The notes: a model not told the origin generated them from the sequence alone. Positions 1 to 8,861 are shown, numbered from the stretch's first letter. The stretch is 64,000 nt of DNA from Chitinophagaceae bacterium (GCA_947452965.1 CANGEW010000008.1:1-64000); one strand, 5' to 3'. Made by a program: numbers and translations.

Positions 1-59
1 CGAAAAAACGACTTATTTCTGGCACTGGTTACATTTTATAGAAGTAAAGTTAATAAAAA

Positions 60-83
60 TGCCCCAGAATTTCTTCTGAGGCA
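60..83 (-). terminator. rho-independent terminator, probably the original one of tRNA-Leu(UAA)
   Basis: A ten-base-pair stem (60-69 with 74-83, one C/A mismatch) closes a TTTC loop. On the minus strand it is followed by a run of five T (complement of 54-59), so it works in that direction. No minus-strand gene ends just upstream of it inside the island. It lies about 50 bases beyond the left copy of the attachment core, exactly where the 3' flank of the tRNA-Leu gene would be if the island were removed. The link to the tRNA is inference. Confidence 0.65.
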
Positions 84-134
84 TCATATCATTTGTTATT
101 TTACAAAACAACTATTGTATTATAAAACAACACT

Positions 135-149
135 GTACTCGGGAACGGA
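135..149. repeat. left attachment site core (15-bp direct repeat)
   Basis: The 15 bases GTACTCGGGAACGGA are identical to 16318-16332, which form the 3' end of the tRNA-Leu(UAA) gene plus one flanking base. Identity stops on both sides. A tRNA 3'-end duplication about 16.2 kb away, with an integrase next to the intact tRNA, is the usual footprint of tyrosine-recombinase integration. Confidence 0.8.
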
Positions 150-666
150 CCAACTAATCAACCACCACCTCAACCAACCCCACCCATTTCATATCAAAAT
201 CTCAGATAGATTTATTTTGTATGGTTCCATACCATTATGAAACCATCAGAAAAAACCTTTCAGCTTCAAAACCAGCAGAGGGTGTTAATATGGAAGAAAA
301 CCTCATGACTTGGGATTCTTTTTATACTGCATCAAACATGCAACTGTTTACAAAAGAATTGAATTATAATGATTAGGCGGTCTATGTTATGAAAGGTGTT
401 AATTTGTAGCTTAGAATAATACCAAGAATAGTTTATGAGAATAGGATTTGAAAATCTATCCTCTTTTCAAAAAAATTTGAATACCTCGGAGATTGGTCGG
501 TGGTATTTACTGCGGTCGATTTGTATAATAGATAGTAAAACTCTGATAATTCTGGATATTTAAACTCTCCTAATTCATTTAAATCATTTAATACCCTTTT
601 TCATAATAAGACTTATCAACAGAAAATGATACAGTCTTTTAGCTATCTGTTTTTGGGTTGAATAAA
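150..666. other. gene-poor left end of the island
   Basis: About 500 bases at the left end lack a convincing long gene. One 51-codon reading frame on the plus strand (221-376) is listed separately. The rest (377-666) is AT-rich with no recognisable RNA gene or strong hairpin. The sequence may hold integrase arm sites, but I cannot point to specific ones. Confidence 0.4.
221..376 (+). CDS. possible small protein, 51 aa, unknown
   Basis: An ATG at 221 opens a 51-codon frame ending with TAG at 374-376. The product would be a soluble, mixed-charge peptide (begins MVPYHYETIRKNL) without a signal peptide or known motif. It lies at the left end of the island with no neighbour within 290 bases. The amino-acid composition looks protein-like, but there is no ribosome site or promoter that decides the matter. 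It could equally be a relic of a longer gene. Confidence 0.25.
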   Translation: MVPYHYETIRKNLSASKPAEGVNMEENLMTWDSFYTASNMQLFTKELNYND

Positions 667-1359
667 CTATTCTTCCATTTTGAAACTTACTATACTACCT
701 GTTGGTGACACTTCTGCATAAGAAGAATTTAATACAGTTCCGCCAAAAGCATTTTTACCCCTGAATACGGTTTTGATTTCAAAATTTCCATTTAATATAG
801 GAGTCACAAATGTTCTAACATGTTCAAAACTACTTGGGTCATTCATACCCTCTTTAATATAATCAACAACAGGACTGCAACTACCATCATAAGATGAAAC
901 AAACTCTTTTTTGAAATTATCTACAATAGCTTGAGTTCTGAAACCGAAACTTGATTCCTTTTTATTTTTCTTGTAAACCTCAATTTCAGAAACATTTCCT
1001 ATATCAAGAATTTGGTAAAGATTATCGAAGCCGGCTGCAGTTATTTCGCTTTTTACAGGTGATAAAACAATTTTGAGTGTACTATCAGCCAAATATTCAA
1101 CAGTTTGTGTTTTTATATCTTTATCAATCTTTATTTTTTCTATTACGCTGTCAAGACGCAATTTCTGTTTTTGAGCTTGCTCTTTTTTTTGAGCCTCTTC
1201 TTGTTTCGTAGTATTATTTGCTGCAGCTCCAGTTTCTTTTTCACTAGGAACTAATCTTGCCAAAAGGGATAAAACTAAAATTATACCTATGATCTTAAAT
1301 ATTTTTTTATTTTTTTTTCTTCTATCAGCTAGTTGCTCTTCAGTTAATTGATTTGCCAT
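667..1359 (-). CDS. membrane-anchored hypothetical protein, 230 aa
   Basis: Unrecognised by name. The N-terminus has a basic stretch followed by one transmembrane helix at about residues 20-37, then a Gln/Lys-rich coiled linker (52-68) and a C-terminal domain of about 150 residues. This topology suggests an N-in anchor with an exported domain. The last 70 residues contain the patterns DPSSFEHV and FRGKNAFGG, which I associate with an uncharacterised domain often found at the C-terminus of phage or lipoprotein-like proteins. It is the leftmost substantial gene of the island, 196 bases downstream of an XRE regulator on the same strand, so the two may be cotranscribed. Function unknown. Confidence 0.7.
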   Translation of the reverse strand: MANQLTEEQLADRRKKNKKIFKIIGIILVLSLLARLVPSEKETGAAANNTTKQEEAQKKEQAQKQKLRLDSVIEKIKIDKDIKTQTVEYLADSTLKIVLSPVKSEITAAGFDNLYQILDIGNVSEIEVYKKNKKESSFGFRTQAIVDNFKKEFVSSYDGSCSPVVDYIKEGMNDPSSFEHVRTFVTPILNGNFEIKTVFRGKNAFGGTVLNSSYAEVSPTGSIVSFKMEE

Positions 1360-1555
1360 ATTATCGCTTTTGTTGTTTTTAATTTTAGTTATTGCAATTT
1401 AGTTAATTTATTCATATTATAAATAATTGTTCTTATTTTGTATTTCTGGTGAATTCGTTGTTTGAAAAAATCAATATTACGGCTAAGTCAAATTGAAACC
1501 GCACCCAAAAGAGTTTGAAATTATTGAACAAGCTATCGATTAGGAAAATACAACC

Positions 1556-1795
1556 TTACTTTTTATCAAAAGGAAAATCAAAAAGTTCCGTATGAGAAAT
1601 CTCCAGTCCTTCGGCTAAAATTAAAACTGTTGCAATGGTAGGGTTGATAACCCCTCTTTCTATCTTGGATAATTGGCTGTATTCCATATCAACATGCAAA
1701 GCAAACTCCCTCATACCGAATCCTTTCTCAATTCTCAGTTTTCTTAAATGATTACCAAAGACCTTGCTAAAATTTTTATTTTTTTTATTTATCAC
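1556..1795 (-). CDS. XRE-family HTH transcriptional regulator, 79 aa
   Basis: A small helix-turn-helix repressor-like protein. The HTH occupies about residues 15-68: the first helices cover LRKLRIEKG, and the recognition helix region is YSQLSKIERG, typical of the Cro/C1 (XRE) family. The whole protein is a single HTH domain, as in controller proteins and phage-type repressors. The start is a GTG at 1795; no in-frame ATG precedes the HTH. A perfect palindrome (1829-1846) lies 34 bases upstream, between this gene and the divergent plus-strand gene at 1949, and is a likely operator for autoregulation. Domain assignment is secure; the regulon is inference. Confidence 0.85.
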   Translation of the reverse strand: MINKKNKNFSKVFGNHLRKLRIEKGFGMREFALHVDMEYSQLSKIERGVINPTIATVLILAEGLEISHTELFDFPFDKK

Positions 1796-1828
1796 TAAAG
1801 CAAAGTGGCAAAATAAAAACTCTAAAAC

Positions 1829-1846
1829 GGCGTCTTATATGACGCC
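1829..1846. promoter_or_regulatory. palindromic operator candidate
   Basis: GGCGTC and GACGCC flank a six-base TTATAT spacer, a perfect inverted repeat in an otherwise AT-rich divergent intergenic region. The string GTCTTATAT within it recurs 17 bases further on, at 1850-1858. The position between the XRE gene (start 1795) and the gene at 1949 fits an XRE dimer site controlling both directions. Confidence 0.5.
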
Positions 1847-1948
1847 ACTGTCTTATATTTGATTGGCAAAAACCTAAAAGAAGGAGACCTGAAACCATAA
1901 AAACGGGGCGAAACCGAAAAGCCAAATGAGTAGGAATAACTAGTTAAT

Positions 1949-2413
1949 ATGAAATATCTATTCCCCTTCTTACTCACACTGATAATTTCAGGTTCTGTAT
2001 TCTCTCAGGTAAAAAAAACAATCACGCCTAAAAAGAAATCAACAACTTCAACATCTCCAAAATCAATTATTGTTGATTGTTTAGATCTTAGTGATAACAT
2101 TGAAAATTATATTGGTAAAAAGATAACAAGTGAGTTTTTTTATAACAACAGCCCAAACTCACATATGGGCTTAAAAAAATCTGAATTTTTTGACAATGAA
2201 AGATTACTATCTGCAAAAAGTGGATTTTATGATGAAAACGAAGCTTTTTATACAAGAAAATTAGTTTGTGTAGGTGGAACTGATATCTATGCAAGAATTC
2301 CTAGAGATCTTAATGGAGTTCCAAATATTTCTGATGCTGATTACATTATTGTAGTTGGTAAATTGATTGATAGAAACACCATCAAAGTTGACTTGATAAA
2401 AAGGTCTAATTAA
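1949..2413 (+). CDS. secreted hypothetical protein, 154 aa
   Basis: Unrecognised. The N-terminus is a classical Sec signal peptide (basic MKY, hydrophobic core to about residue 17, then SVFS and QV), so the mature protein is likely periplasmic or surface-exposed. A Lys/Thr/Ser-rich linker (about 21-38) precedes a globular domain of about 110 residues. No lipobox and no catalytic motif are evident. It is followed after 23 bases by the lipoprotein gene at 2437, so the two probably form an operon of exported proteins controlled from the divergent region with the XRE palindrome. Confidence 0.65.
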   Translation: MKYLFPFLLTLIISGSVFSQVKKTITPKKKSTTSTSPKSIIVDCLDLSDNIENYIGKKITSEFFYNNSPNSHMGLKKSEFFDNERLLSAKSGFYDENEAFYTRKLVCVGGTDIYARIPRDLNGVPNISDADYIIVVGKLIDRNTIKVDLIKRSN

Positions 2414-2436
2414 TTTATATCTTAATTACAACAAAA

Positions 2437-2889
2437 ATGAATAAAATAATAATCATTCTGAGTCTTTTTGCATTTATGTCTTGTAATGACAAAAAACAAC
2501 AAAGTCAATCAAGTGGAATTGGAGAAACTAGGGACAATCCAATATATGTAAGAGCAATTGATCAAGATCGACATGGAGGACTGGGTGAATCCCCATGTTT
2601 ATGGTGCAATTCAGATCTTAATGAAGGTCACTATAAACTTATTTTGTGTCCCAAAATTATTTTAAAAAATGAAGGTGGCTTAGGTTTCCCTAATAGAATA
2701 GTTGACTCTTTAAACAAATACTCAAATTATACGCTAACCGATTATTCACCCTTTATTAATGGAAGGTTGTGTTCATTCAAATGTTATAATGAATTAAAAA
2801 ATCAATATTTCAAAACCATGCAAGACACCTTTTTTATTGAGAATAGAGTTTACTATTTATACCTAAAAAAGAAAAAGCTTTCAAAATAA
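2437..2889 (+). CDS. hypothetical lipoprotein with cysteine motif, 150 aa
   Basis: The N-terminus ends in a lipobox (FMSC, cysteine 16), so the protein is predicted to be lipidated after signal cleavage. The mature part contains SPCLWCN near residue 54 and two later cysteines, LCP near residue 69 and FKCYNE near residue 110. A pair of cysteines spaced CxxC plus the others suggests metal binding or a disulfide-stabilised fold. I do not recognise the family. It lies 23 bases after the secreted protein at 1949, presumably in the same transcript. Confidence 0.6.
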   Translation: MNKIIIILSLFAFMSCNDKKQQSQSSGIGETRDNPIYVRAIDQDRHGGLGESPCLWCNSDLNEGHYKLILCPKIILKNEGGLGFPNRIVDSLNKYSNYTLTDYSPFINGRLCSFKCYNELKNQYFKTMQDTFFIENRVYYLYLKKKKLSK

Positions 2890-3135
2890 CTTCAAAAGTT
2901 TGAGTTATTATATTTAATGAAATAGGATTACAATGAGTAAGTTTTCGCCTTATTATAAAAGTGTATAGTTTCATTAATACATTTAAACACCTAATCCCCA
3001 TACCGGCTACTAATTTATAGGTACACCTTTTTTTAGGAGTCTTCAAATCGTCATTTTAACGCAATTCTAGAGATATATACTATTACTTTCTCCTGTTTCT
3101 AGCGTTACTTAGCCCCTAACCAAAAATTAGGAGAA

Positions 3136-3741
3136 ATGAAAGTATTATACGCTCGTGTTAGTACATTAGAACAAAATACCGACCGCCAGAAAGTTAATGA
3201 TAAAGACTATCAACTTGTAATTGAAGACAAGTGTTCAGGTGTCATTCCATTTTTTGAAAGAAATGGTGGCAAAGAAATCCGCACCTTATCCGAAAGTGGT
3301 GTTTTAAAGGAACTTCATGTTTGGCAGCTTGATAGATTGGGTAGAAATTTATTGGACATTTTGAATACCATTAGTTATTTCAATGAAAAAAGAATATGTA
3401 TCAACTTTGTATCTCAAGGATTGAAAACACTTGACCAAAACGGAAAAGAAAACTCTATTTCAAAAATGGTATTGTCAATTCTAGGGGTAATCGGGGAAAT
3501 GGAGAGAAATCAGACGAAAGAGCGGCAGTTTGAGGGGATTCAAATTGCTAAGATGAAAAACAAGTACCTCGGCAGAAAAAAAGGAACAAATGAAGATGTG
3601 AATCAGTTTTTGTCTAAACCGAAAAATAAACAAGCGTTGAATTATATAAAAAGAGGTTACAAGAATTCAGAGATTGCTAAGATTGTGAATCTAAATGTCA
3701 ATACAATAACTAAAATAAAAAAATTGGGTCTAGCAAAATGA
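3136..3741 (+). CDS. serine recombinase (resolvase/invertase family), 201 aa
   Basis: The catalytic domain covers about residues 1-140. It has the nucleophile serine 9 in YARVST, the LDRLGRN motif at 65-71 with the conserved arginines, and EMERNQTKER at the start of the long E helix. The C-terminus (about 155-201) is a small helix-turn-helix (IKRGYKNSEIAKI). Size and order match small resolvase/invertases of the Hin/Gin/Tn3 type rather than large serine integrases. A good ribosome site (AGGAGA) lies seven bases before the ATG, unusual in this window. The target is unknown; it could resolve island dimers or invert a segment. No inverted repeat pair flanking a gene was found. Confidence 0.9.
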   Translation: MKVLYARVSTLEQNTDRQKVNDKDYQLVIEDKCSGVIPFFERNGGKEIRTLSESGVLKELHVWQLDRLGRNLLDILNTISYFNEKRICINFVSQGLKTLDQNGKENSISKMVLSILGVIGEMERNQTKERQFEGIQIAKMKNKYLGRKKGTNEDVNQFLSKPKNKQALNYIKRGYKNSEIAKIVNLNVNTITKIKKLGLAK

Positions 3742-4183
3742 GAATTTTCTGCAGATCGCTTGCTCTATACAAACTTCGAAGCATCTCAGTCTTTTGGTTT
3801 ATATAAGTTGGGTTAATATTCTAATCTCCCGAAATAAATTCCGGATGATCCTAGCGCATGATTTTAATCTGCGCCAAATAATATCAGATTTTGAACTAAA
3901 ATCAAATAGCATTCGATTCACCAGGATCTAACTGTAACAGATCAGATATTCATCTGCGCAAGAAAAACCAATTGCAGATCAAATTTCACACAGTGCTCAA
4001 TATCTTCAAGCAAAAAGCAATTTTATTTTCTTTTTGAGAAAGTCTGTTTCAGATATCAGAATCCAAGATAAGTGTAAAAATTAACCTATTATGGTGAAAA
4101 TGAAAGATGGAGAGATGGTACGACAAAAAAATCAGAAATATGGTGCTCTGTTACGACAAAATAATTTAAACCTTCAAATCAAA
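3742..4183. other. non-coding stretch with short repeats between recombinase and restriction operon
   Basis: This 440-base stretch lies between the 3' end of the serine recombinase and the 3' end of the SRA-HNH gene. It contains several copies of short motifs: TCTGCGC twice (3869 and 3953 regions), CAGATATTCATCTG as a small palindrome, and TACGACAAAA twice (4119-4128 and 4152-4161). No RNA gene or clear terminator is visible. The repeats could be recombinase sites, but the evidence is thin. Confidence 0.35.
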
Positions 4184-5056
4184 TTATTGATTAAAAATGT
4201 TGTCACGATGATAAGCTAGATTTTTCAAATCAATATTGTGACCATCTTTAACTATGAGTGAGCCGTTTAACCCAATTAATTTAAAATCATCCGCAATTGT
4301 AAAAATTCCTTTATCAAACATTACGTGATGGTTGGGGCACAAACATATTATGTTCTCTGGTGTATCACTTCCATTATGAGGTAAGCCAAGTGGTTTTATA
4401 TGTGCAGCCTCTGCATATCCAATTTCTCTAACTGATATTCTTATCTTACAAACCTGACAAGTATAATCGTAGTGTTGTTTTATAGATTGAGATAATATAG
4501 TATCTCTAACAATTTTCAAGATTGTTGTAGGAGTTCTTTTTATTTCTTCATTCCCCTTTGGAAGTTGTTTTTTTATATCAATTTTCTTCGGTGATAAAGG
4601 TGATTGTTTAATTAGTCGGTATCTACAGATAAGAAAGCCATTAACCCCCCTGTCTTGAAAATGCTCTACGACTGAATAAAGGCCTCCATATTCATAACCA
4701 CTAGATGGACTAAATGGAGATTTGTGTTTATGGCCCCTTGTAACCCTAACAGGTAAGCCATGCATTTCACTAACTAATAAAGCTTTATTACCAGTTGCAT
4801 CCCAACTCTGATCGCTAATTTGAGTATTGGTATTTGCATCGTTTCCCCCATGACCTGTATAAATAATTTCATCACCTAGGTCTAGGTCATCAACATAACC
4901 ACCATTCAAAACTATCGACGTAGCACCTACTCTGGGATTTCCATCTATACCTGCAACAGGAGCTAAATGTATTTCTGCATTTCTTAATGCTTCTCTATTT
5001 ACAAAAGAGTCACCTTCATTTACACCTGAAATATTTCCGAAAATATAGTTTGGCAT
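4184..5056 (-). CDS. SRA (YDG) - HNH modification-dependent endonuclease, 290 aa
   Basis: The N-terminal half (about 1-150) resembles an SRA/YDG domain, which flips out and reads 5-methyl- or 5-hydroxymethylcytosine. It begins FGNISGVNEGD, carries GDEIIYTGHGG near residue 61 and YEYGGLY at 121-127. The C-terminal part (about 195-252) is an HNH nuclease: CxxC at 200-203, AAHIKPL at 217-223 and CLCPNHHVMFD at 238-248, giving zinc-binding cysteines and the catalytic His. SRA-HNH fusions are known type IV restriction enzymes that cut modified foreign DNA. It is the last gene of the minus-strand restriction operon. Which modification it reads cannot be told from sequence. Confidence 0.88.
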   Translation of the reverse strand: MPNYIFGNISGVNEGDSFVNREALRNAEIHLAPVAGIDGNPRVGATSIVLNGGYVDDLDLGDEIIYTGHGGNDANTNTQISDQSWDATGNKALLVSEMHGLPVRVTRGHKHKSPFSPSSGYEYGGLYSVVEHFQDRGVNGFLICRYRLIKQSPLSPKKIDIKKQLPKGNEEIKRTPTTILKIVRDTILSQSIKQHYDYTCQVCKIRISVREIGYAEAAHIKPLGLPHNGSDTPENIICLCPNHHVMFDKGIFTIADDFKLIGLNGSLIVKDGHNIDLKNLAYHRDNIFNQ

Positions 5057-5111
5057 TTTTAGTGTTTTATTAAATTAAATAGTTTTAAGATGCTGCAAAT
5101 TATATGCACAG

Positions 5112-5687
5112 TTAAATTTTTTCTGATCTCCAATAAATTAAATCCAAATTCACTCGAGCTGTACCTTTTTGGTTGGCAATAATATCAGCTTGTTCTTGAA
5201 ATATTTCACTAATCTCGGGAGTTAGTCTTCTTATATTCGTCCATTTAGGTTTTTCATTCTGACAGTCTTGGATAATTCCATGTGCAACCTCTTTATCTAA
5301 GGGAACCTCCAGATATTTTATAAATGAATTCAGTTCTGAATATTCTGTTGGAACATTATACTTGTTACCGAAGTATCCATTGTAAACAAAATCTCTGAGG
5401 AACAGGTTAAGTCCTTTTCTAGCGCCGCCCCAACTCTTAGCTCCTTTGGGAAATCTTATTAAAATTTGGTCTGTATGATAATCCAAATAGTTTCTGTATG
5501 ACTTTTTCTTGGGTAATGCTTTAAAGAAAGTCGAAGGGTTTATTTCGTTTTCAAAGTAGTCTCTCAATATCTTGATAAGTCCTGAACCTCCCTGATTTCT
5601 AATTGCAGATGCGCCAATTGAAACCTGTGCGATTCTACGGAAGAGTTTCTTTTCGAATTCTGTTTTATTCATTTTATAAGTACCCAT
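5112..5687 (-). CDS. unknown protein within the restriction operon, 191 aa
   Basis: I do not recognise this family. It is soluble, basic in the first half (KKKSYRNYLDY near 60) and lacks Cys motifs, a signal peptide or membrane helices. Possible conserved spots are RIAQVSIGASAIRNQGG (about 17-33), GARKGLNLFLRDF (about 87-99) and RLTPEISEIFQEQA near 155. An alternative start at 5672 (MNKTEFEKK) would shorten it by five residues. It sits 87 bases after the fused restriction-methylase and 55 bases before the SRA-HNH gene, so it is probably cotranscribed and may be a specificity or accessory factor. Confidence 0.7.
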   Translation of the reverse strand: MGTYKMNKTEFEKKLFRRIAQVSIGASAIRNQGGSGLIKILRDYFENEINPSTFFKALPKKKSYRNYLDYHTDQILIRFPKGAKSWGGARKGLNLFLRDFVYNGYFGNKYNVPTEYSELNSFIKYLEVPLDKEVAHGIIQDCQNEKPKWTNIRRLTPEISEIFQEQADIIANQKGTARVNLDLIYWRSEKI

Positions 5688-5774
5688 TTAGATTTCCATA
5701 ATCCGTGTAAACATGTTGATACACACTCATCGTTTTTACCTTTGTGAAAATTTGAAGACATCCTCTCCATCTGA

Positions 5775-8700
5775 CTAACTCCCCTCTACGATTTTAATTT
5801 CATCTTCTGTTAAGTCATACAATGCATAAACCATCTGGTCTATTTCCTTATCCGTTTTCTCTATTTGTGCTTTTAAATCGAGTGCTTTTTTTGCTTCGGT
5901 GATAAAGTAACTTTCCCATTCTGCTTCTTCGCTTAACGATAATTTTATTTTCTTTTTTGCTAACTCTTTTATAAAATCTGGATAAGAAAGTAAATACCAA
6001 TCTTGTAGTTTTTTTGGTAGTTCTTCTAAATCAAATTTTCTTTGGATTGTTCTTTGAAGTTTTTTAGTTTGTTCTCGAAATTCTTTGACAAGCACAATTA
6101 TTAGATTTATTTTTTCAATAAAAGTCTCTTGATTTATTTTCAAAATCAATTTTATTGGAAATCTTTTACAGTCTTTTATTAAAATTTTTTGAAAACGATC
6201 CTTATACTCTTCAAGATATTTTTTTCTATGATAAAAAGACATCAGTTTGCTATTAATAAGAGCAAGTAAATACTCAGGTGAGAATTCTTCTTTGGCAATT
6301 AAATTAAAAGCATTTTGAGTATTGTATAATTCTTCGATAGTTAGAGCAGCCCAAATTTGCTTAGCAGTCCAATCAATAATTTGCTTTACTAAAATTCTTT
6401 TTTCTTTGAAGAATTTTTCTTGTCTGGATGCTCCTAGCCAATCACCATAACTAATCCATTCATCTCCATTCCATTCGATGTTATATCTAATTACATCGTT
6501 TCCTGCTAACAATTTTTTATAGGTCTCATCTTTTTTAAATGAGCAATGAAATACTCGATTATTGATTTGTTCAGCAGTATGACCTTTGTATTTATCATAA
6601 GGAGTTAGTCCTAAGCAAAATTCGGCACAGTCGGATAGGTCTTTGGTTTGATTTTCAATTTTTAATAGTAAATCTGAAATGTTATCATTAATATTTATTC
6701 TGAAAATAAAACTTTCATCTTTTGTCCAATTAATTTGATCAAAGAAAAAGTGCTTATGACAATTGAAAATTGATATTTCATTAATTCTTTCAAATCCTTT
6801 ATAAACGACAATTTCAGCTAGTGATTTGACTTCTGTTGTTAATGTGGATGTAAAAATAATTGTATCAACTTTCACTTCTCCAGCACCTCCTCCAAATGAC
6901 TCATTAGGAAGTCTAATAATGCTATCAATTTGTGTTTTTGAAAGCAATTCAGTTCTTATTGGCTTATAAGATTCTTGGGTTAACAAAGCAGAAGGTATAA
7001 TAAACGAGAATTTCCCATTGCTTTTTAATAGTGTAAGAGACCTCTCAATAAAAATTGAAAAAAGATTAATTCTATTATCCGCGGTTTTGTAAATTTTAAA
7101 TAGGCTTGTAACTAAACTCTTAGGTAATGCTTTAATATCTACATATGGTGGATTCCCAATTACAACATCAAACCCTCCTTTAGCAAATACCTCAGGAAAT
7201 TCATTTTGCCAATGAAATGCTTTATCACCCGCTATAGTAGGGTCATCAATTATTGAATTTCCGCATTTAATGTTATTGCTAAGGTTAGAAAGTTTACGAC
7301 CTTGTTTTGCTGTCCGAAGCCATAAAGATAATTTCGCAATTTCAATACTCTCTTCATTAATATCTACACCATATATATTGTTTTCCAATATTGCTAAGTC
7401 GGTATCAAATAAACGCAAAGGGGTATTAGTTAACTCTGCAATTATATCATCAATAAATTGATGTTCTTGTACTAAAAAGTTGACTGCCTCATTTAAAAAA
7501 GCGCCACTACCACAACTAGGATCCAATATTTTTAAAGTCAGCAACCATGACTTGTATAAGTTTAGTGTTTCGTAGAGTTCAATTCCTTTTGTATTTAGTT
7601 TTCCGTCTGTTTTCTGATGTTCAAAAATGGAGATATCAATATCTAATTTCATCTCCGATTTTTTCTCAGAACACAATTTGCCAACCGTATTCTCAACAAT
7701 ATATTTGGTAATAAACTTGGGTGTATAAAAAACACCATCTTTCTTTCTTTTACCCTTGGTTTTATCTGTGACTTCGCCTTTTAATTCAGATTCTACTTCT
7801 TCAATTTCGCTGAGCGAATGTTCAAAAATATGTCCCAGAATATTCACATCGACATCTGTGTTGAAGTCGTATCTCGAAAGCTTTAATAAATCATCCTTTA
7901 ATACTGAATCATCAACAATTAAAGTATCCAGTACTTCATCAGGTGCAAATATCTCCCCACCAAATTCGGGAATCAGTACAGAACCTTTTTGGTCATATTT
8001 TCCTTTAAATAAATTATTGAAAAATAAAACCACCAATTGATACAAAGGTTTTGGAGTATCAAAAGCATCATTCTTAAGGTCATTCCATTTTTCTACTATT
8101 TGGACAATGGAGTTGGTAGTGACGAGTCCTTTATCTTCTGCAAAGAGTACAAATAGTAATTTATCTAAAAACTTCTGTGATTTTTTAAAGAGTAATAATT
8201 TATCGTATTGTGGATTATTGACTACAACATTTTGAAAGAAACTATTTTTAAATGAAGAATAGTCTTTGTATAAACTCTTGGTGATATTCTCTTCATGAAA
8301 CTTGGTTTCCTGTCTTAATAACTTAGGAATATTTTTATCAAGGAGTCCTTCTTTGCGTAGGTAAAGGTAAAAACGCTTAAAGGTCTCTTTATCTAAATTG
8401 TACAAATCAAACTCCTCATATTCTGTTGCATCATCTACATAAAATCTTAGTTTGTGAAAATTCGAAGAGATTACATAGCTACAATCCCTATGATTATTTT
8501 TGTAACCAAATGCTTGGTCTTTTACTGCGTCGAGGTTTTTGGTTTTATTGTCTTTTAATTCAATAACCCCAACCACATTCTCACCTTGAAAAATAGCACC
8601 ATCCGCTTTTTTGGAATCAGCTTCGTTTTTCTTTTCAGTTTGTATGTTAAAGGGTTGTTCGGGAAAGACTGAATAACCCAATACTGAACCAAAAATATCT

Positions 8701-8861
8701 TTAATAAATCCTTCTTGGTATTGCTCTTCCTTAGCTACTTTGATATTAGTAATCTTGTTAGCACTGTATACTTCTTTAAACCTAACATAAGCTTGATCAA
8801 CAACATCTTGATCAAGAGTGCCTAAGTGTTTTCTAATTATAGATTCTTGGAATAATGACAT
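5775..8861 (-). CDS. fused restriction endonuclease - adenine methyltransferase (type IIG / Eco57I-like), 1028 aa
   Basis: A single polypeptide combining cutting and modification. The N-terminal PD-(D/E)XK-like nuclease has D87 in KADG and E101-K103 in ELKDNK. A helical region follows, then a class gamma N6-adenine methyltransferase with motif I DPSCGSGAF (447-455), binding S-adenosylmethionine, and catalytic motif IV NPPY (570-573). FYTPKFITKYIVE (379-391) is the usual lead-in to the methylase. The last 350 residues would hold the TaqI-like target recognition domain and a coiled-coil end. It starts 25 bases after the Mrr-like gene and follows the XRE regulator in the same transcript. The recognition sequence cannot be predicted. 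Confidence 0.92.
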   Translation of the reverse strand: MSLFQESIIRKHLGTLDQDVVDQAYVRFKEVYSANKITNIKVAKEEQYQEGFIKDIFGSVLGYSVFPEQPFNIQTEKKNEADSKKADGAIFQGENVVGVIELKDNKTKNLDAVKDQAFGYKNNHRDCSYVISSNFHKLRFYVDDATEYEEFDLYNLDKETFKRFYLYLRKEGLLDKNIPKLLRQETKFHEENITKSLYKDYSSFKNSFFQNVVVNNPQYDKLLLFKKSQKFLDKLLFVLFAEDKGLVTTNSIVQIVEKWNDLKNDAFDTPKPLYQLVVLFFNNLFKGKYDQKGSVLIPEFGGEIFAPDEVLDTLIVDDSVLKDDLLKLSRYDFNTDVDVNILGHIFEHSLSEIEEVESELKGEVTDKTKGKRKKDGVFYTPKFITKYIVENTVGKLCSEKKSEMKLDIDISIFEHQKTDGKLNTKGIELYETLNLYKSWLLTLKILDPSCGSGAFLNEAVNFLVQEHQFIDDIIAELTNTPLRLFDTDLAILENNIYGVDINEESIEIAKLSLWLRTAKQGRKLSNLSNNIKCGNSIIDDPTIAGDKAFHWQNEFPEVFAKGGFDVVIGNPPYVDIKALPKSLVTSLFKIYKTADNRINLFSIFIERSLTLLKSNGKFSFIIPSALLTQESYKPIRTELLSKTQIDSIIRLPNESFGGGAGEVKVDTIIFTSTLTTEVKSLAEIVVYKGFERINEISIFNCHKHFFFDQINWTKDESFIFRININDNISDLLLKIENQTKDLSDCAEFCLGLTPYDKYKGHTAEQINNRVFHCSFKKDETYKKLLAGNDVIRYNIEWNGDEWISYGDWLGASRQEKFFKEKRILVKQIIDWTAKQIWAALTIEELYNTQNAFNLIAKEEFSPEYLLALINSKLMSFYHRKKYLEEYKDRFQKILIKDCKRFPIKLILKINQETFIEKINLIIVLVKEFREQTKKLQRTIQRKFDLEELPKKLQDWYLLSYPDFIKELAKKKIKLSLSEEAEWESYFITEAKKALDLKAQIEKTDKEIDQMVYALYDLTEDEIKIVEGS

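Noticed and set aside
2834-3046. 70-aa reading frame on the minus strand
   Set aside because: It overlaps the 3' end of the lipoprotein gene and non-coding sequence, and the product has no signal, motif or plausible start context.
4091-4219. 42-codon plus-strand frame near the SRA-HNH gene's 3' end
   Set aside because: Short, runs into the antisense of the SRA-HNH gene and contains the TACGACAAAA repeats; no ribosome site.
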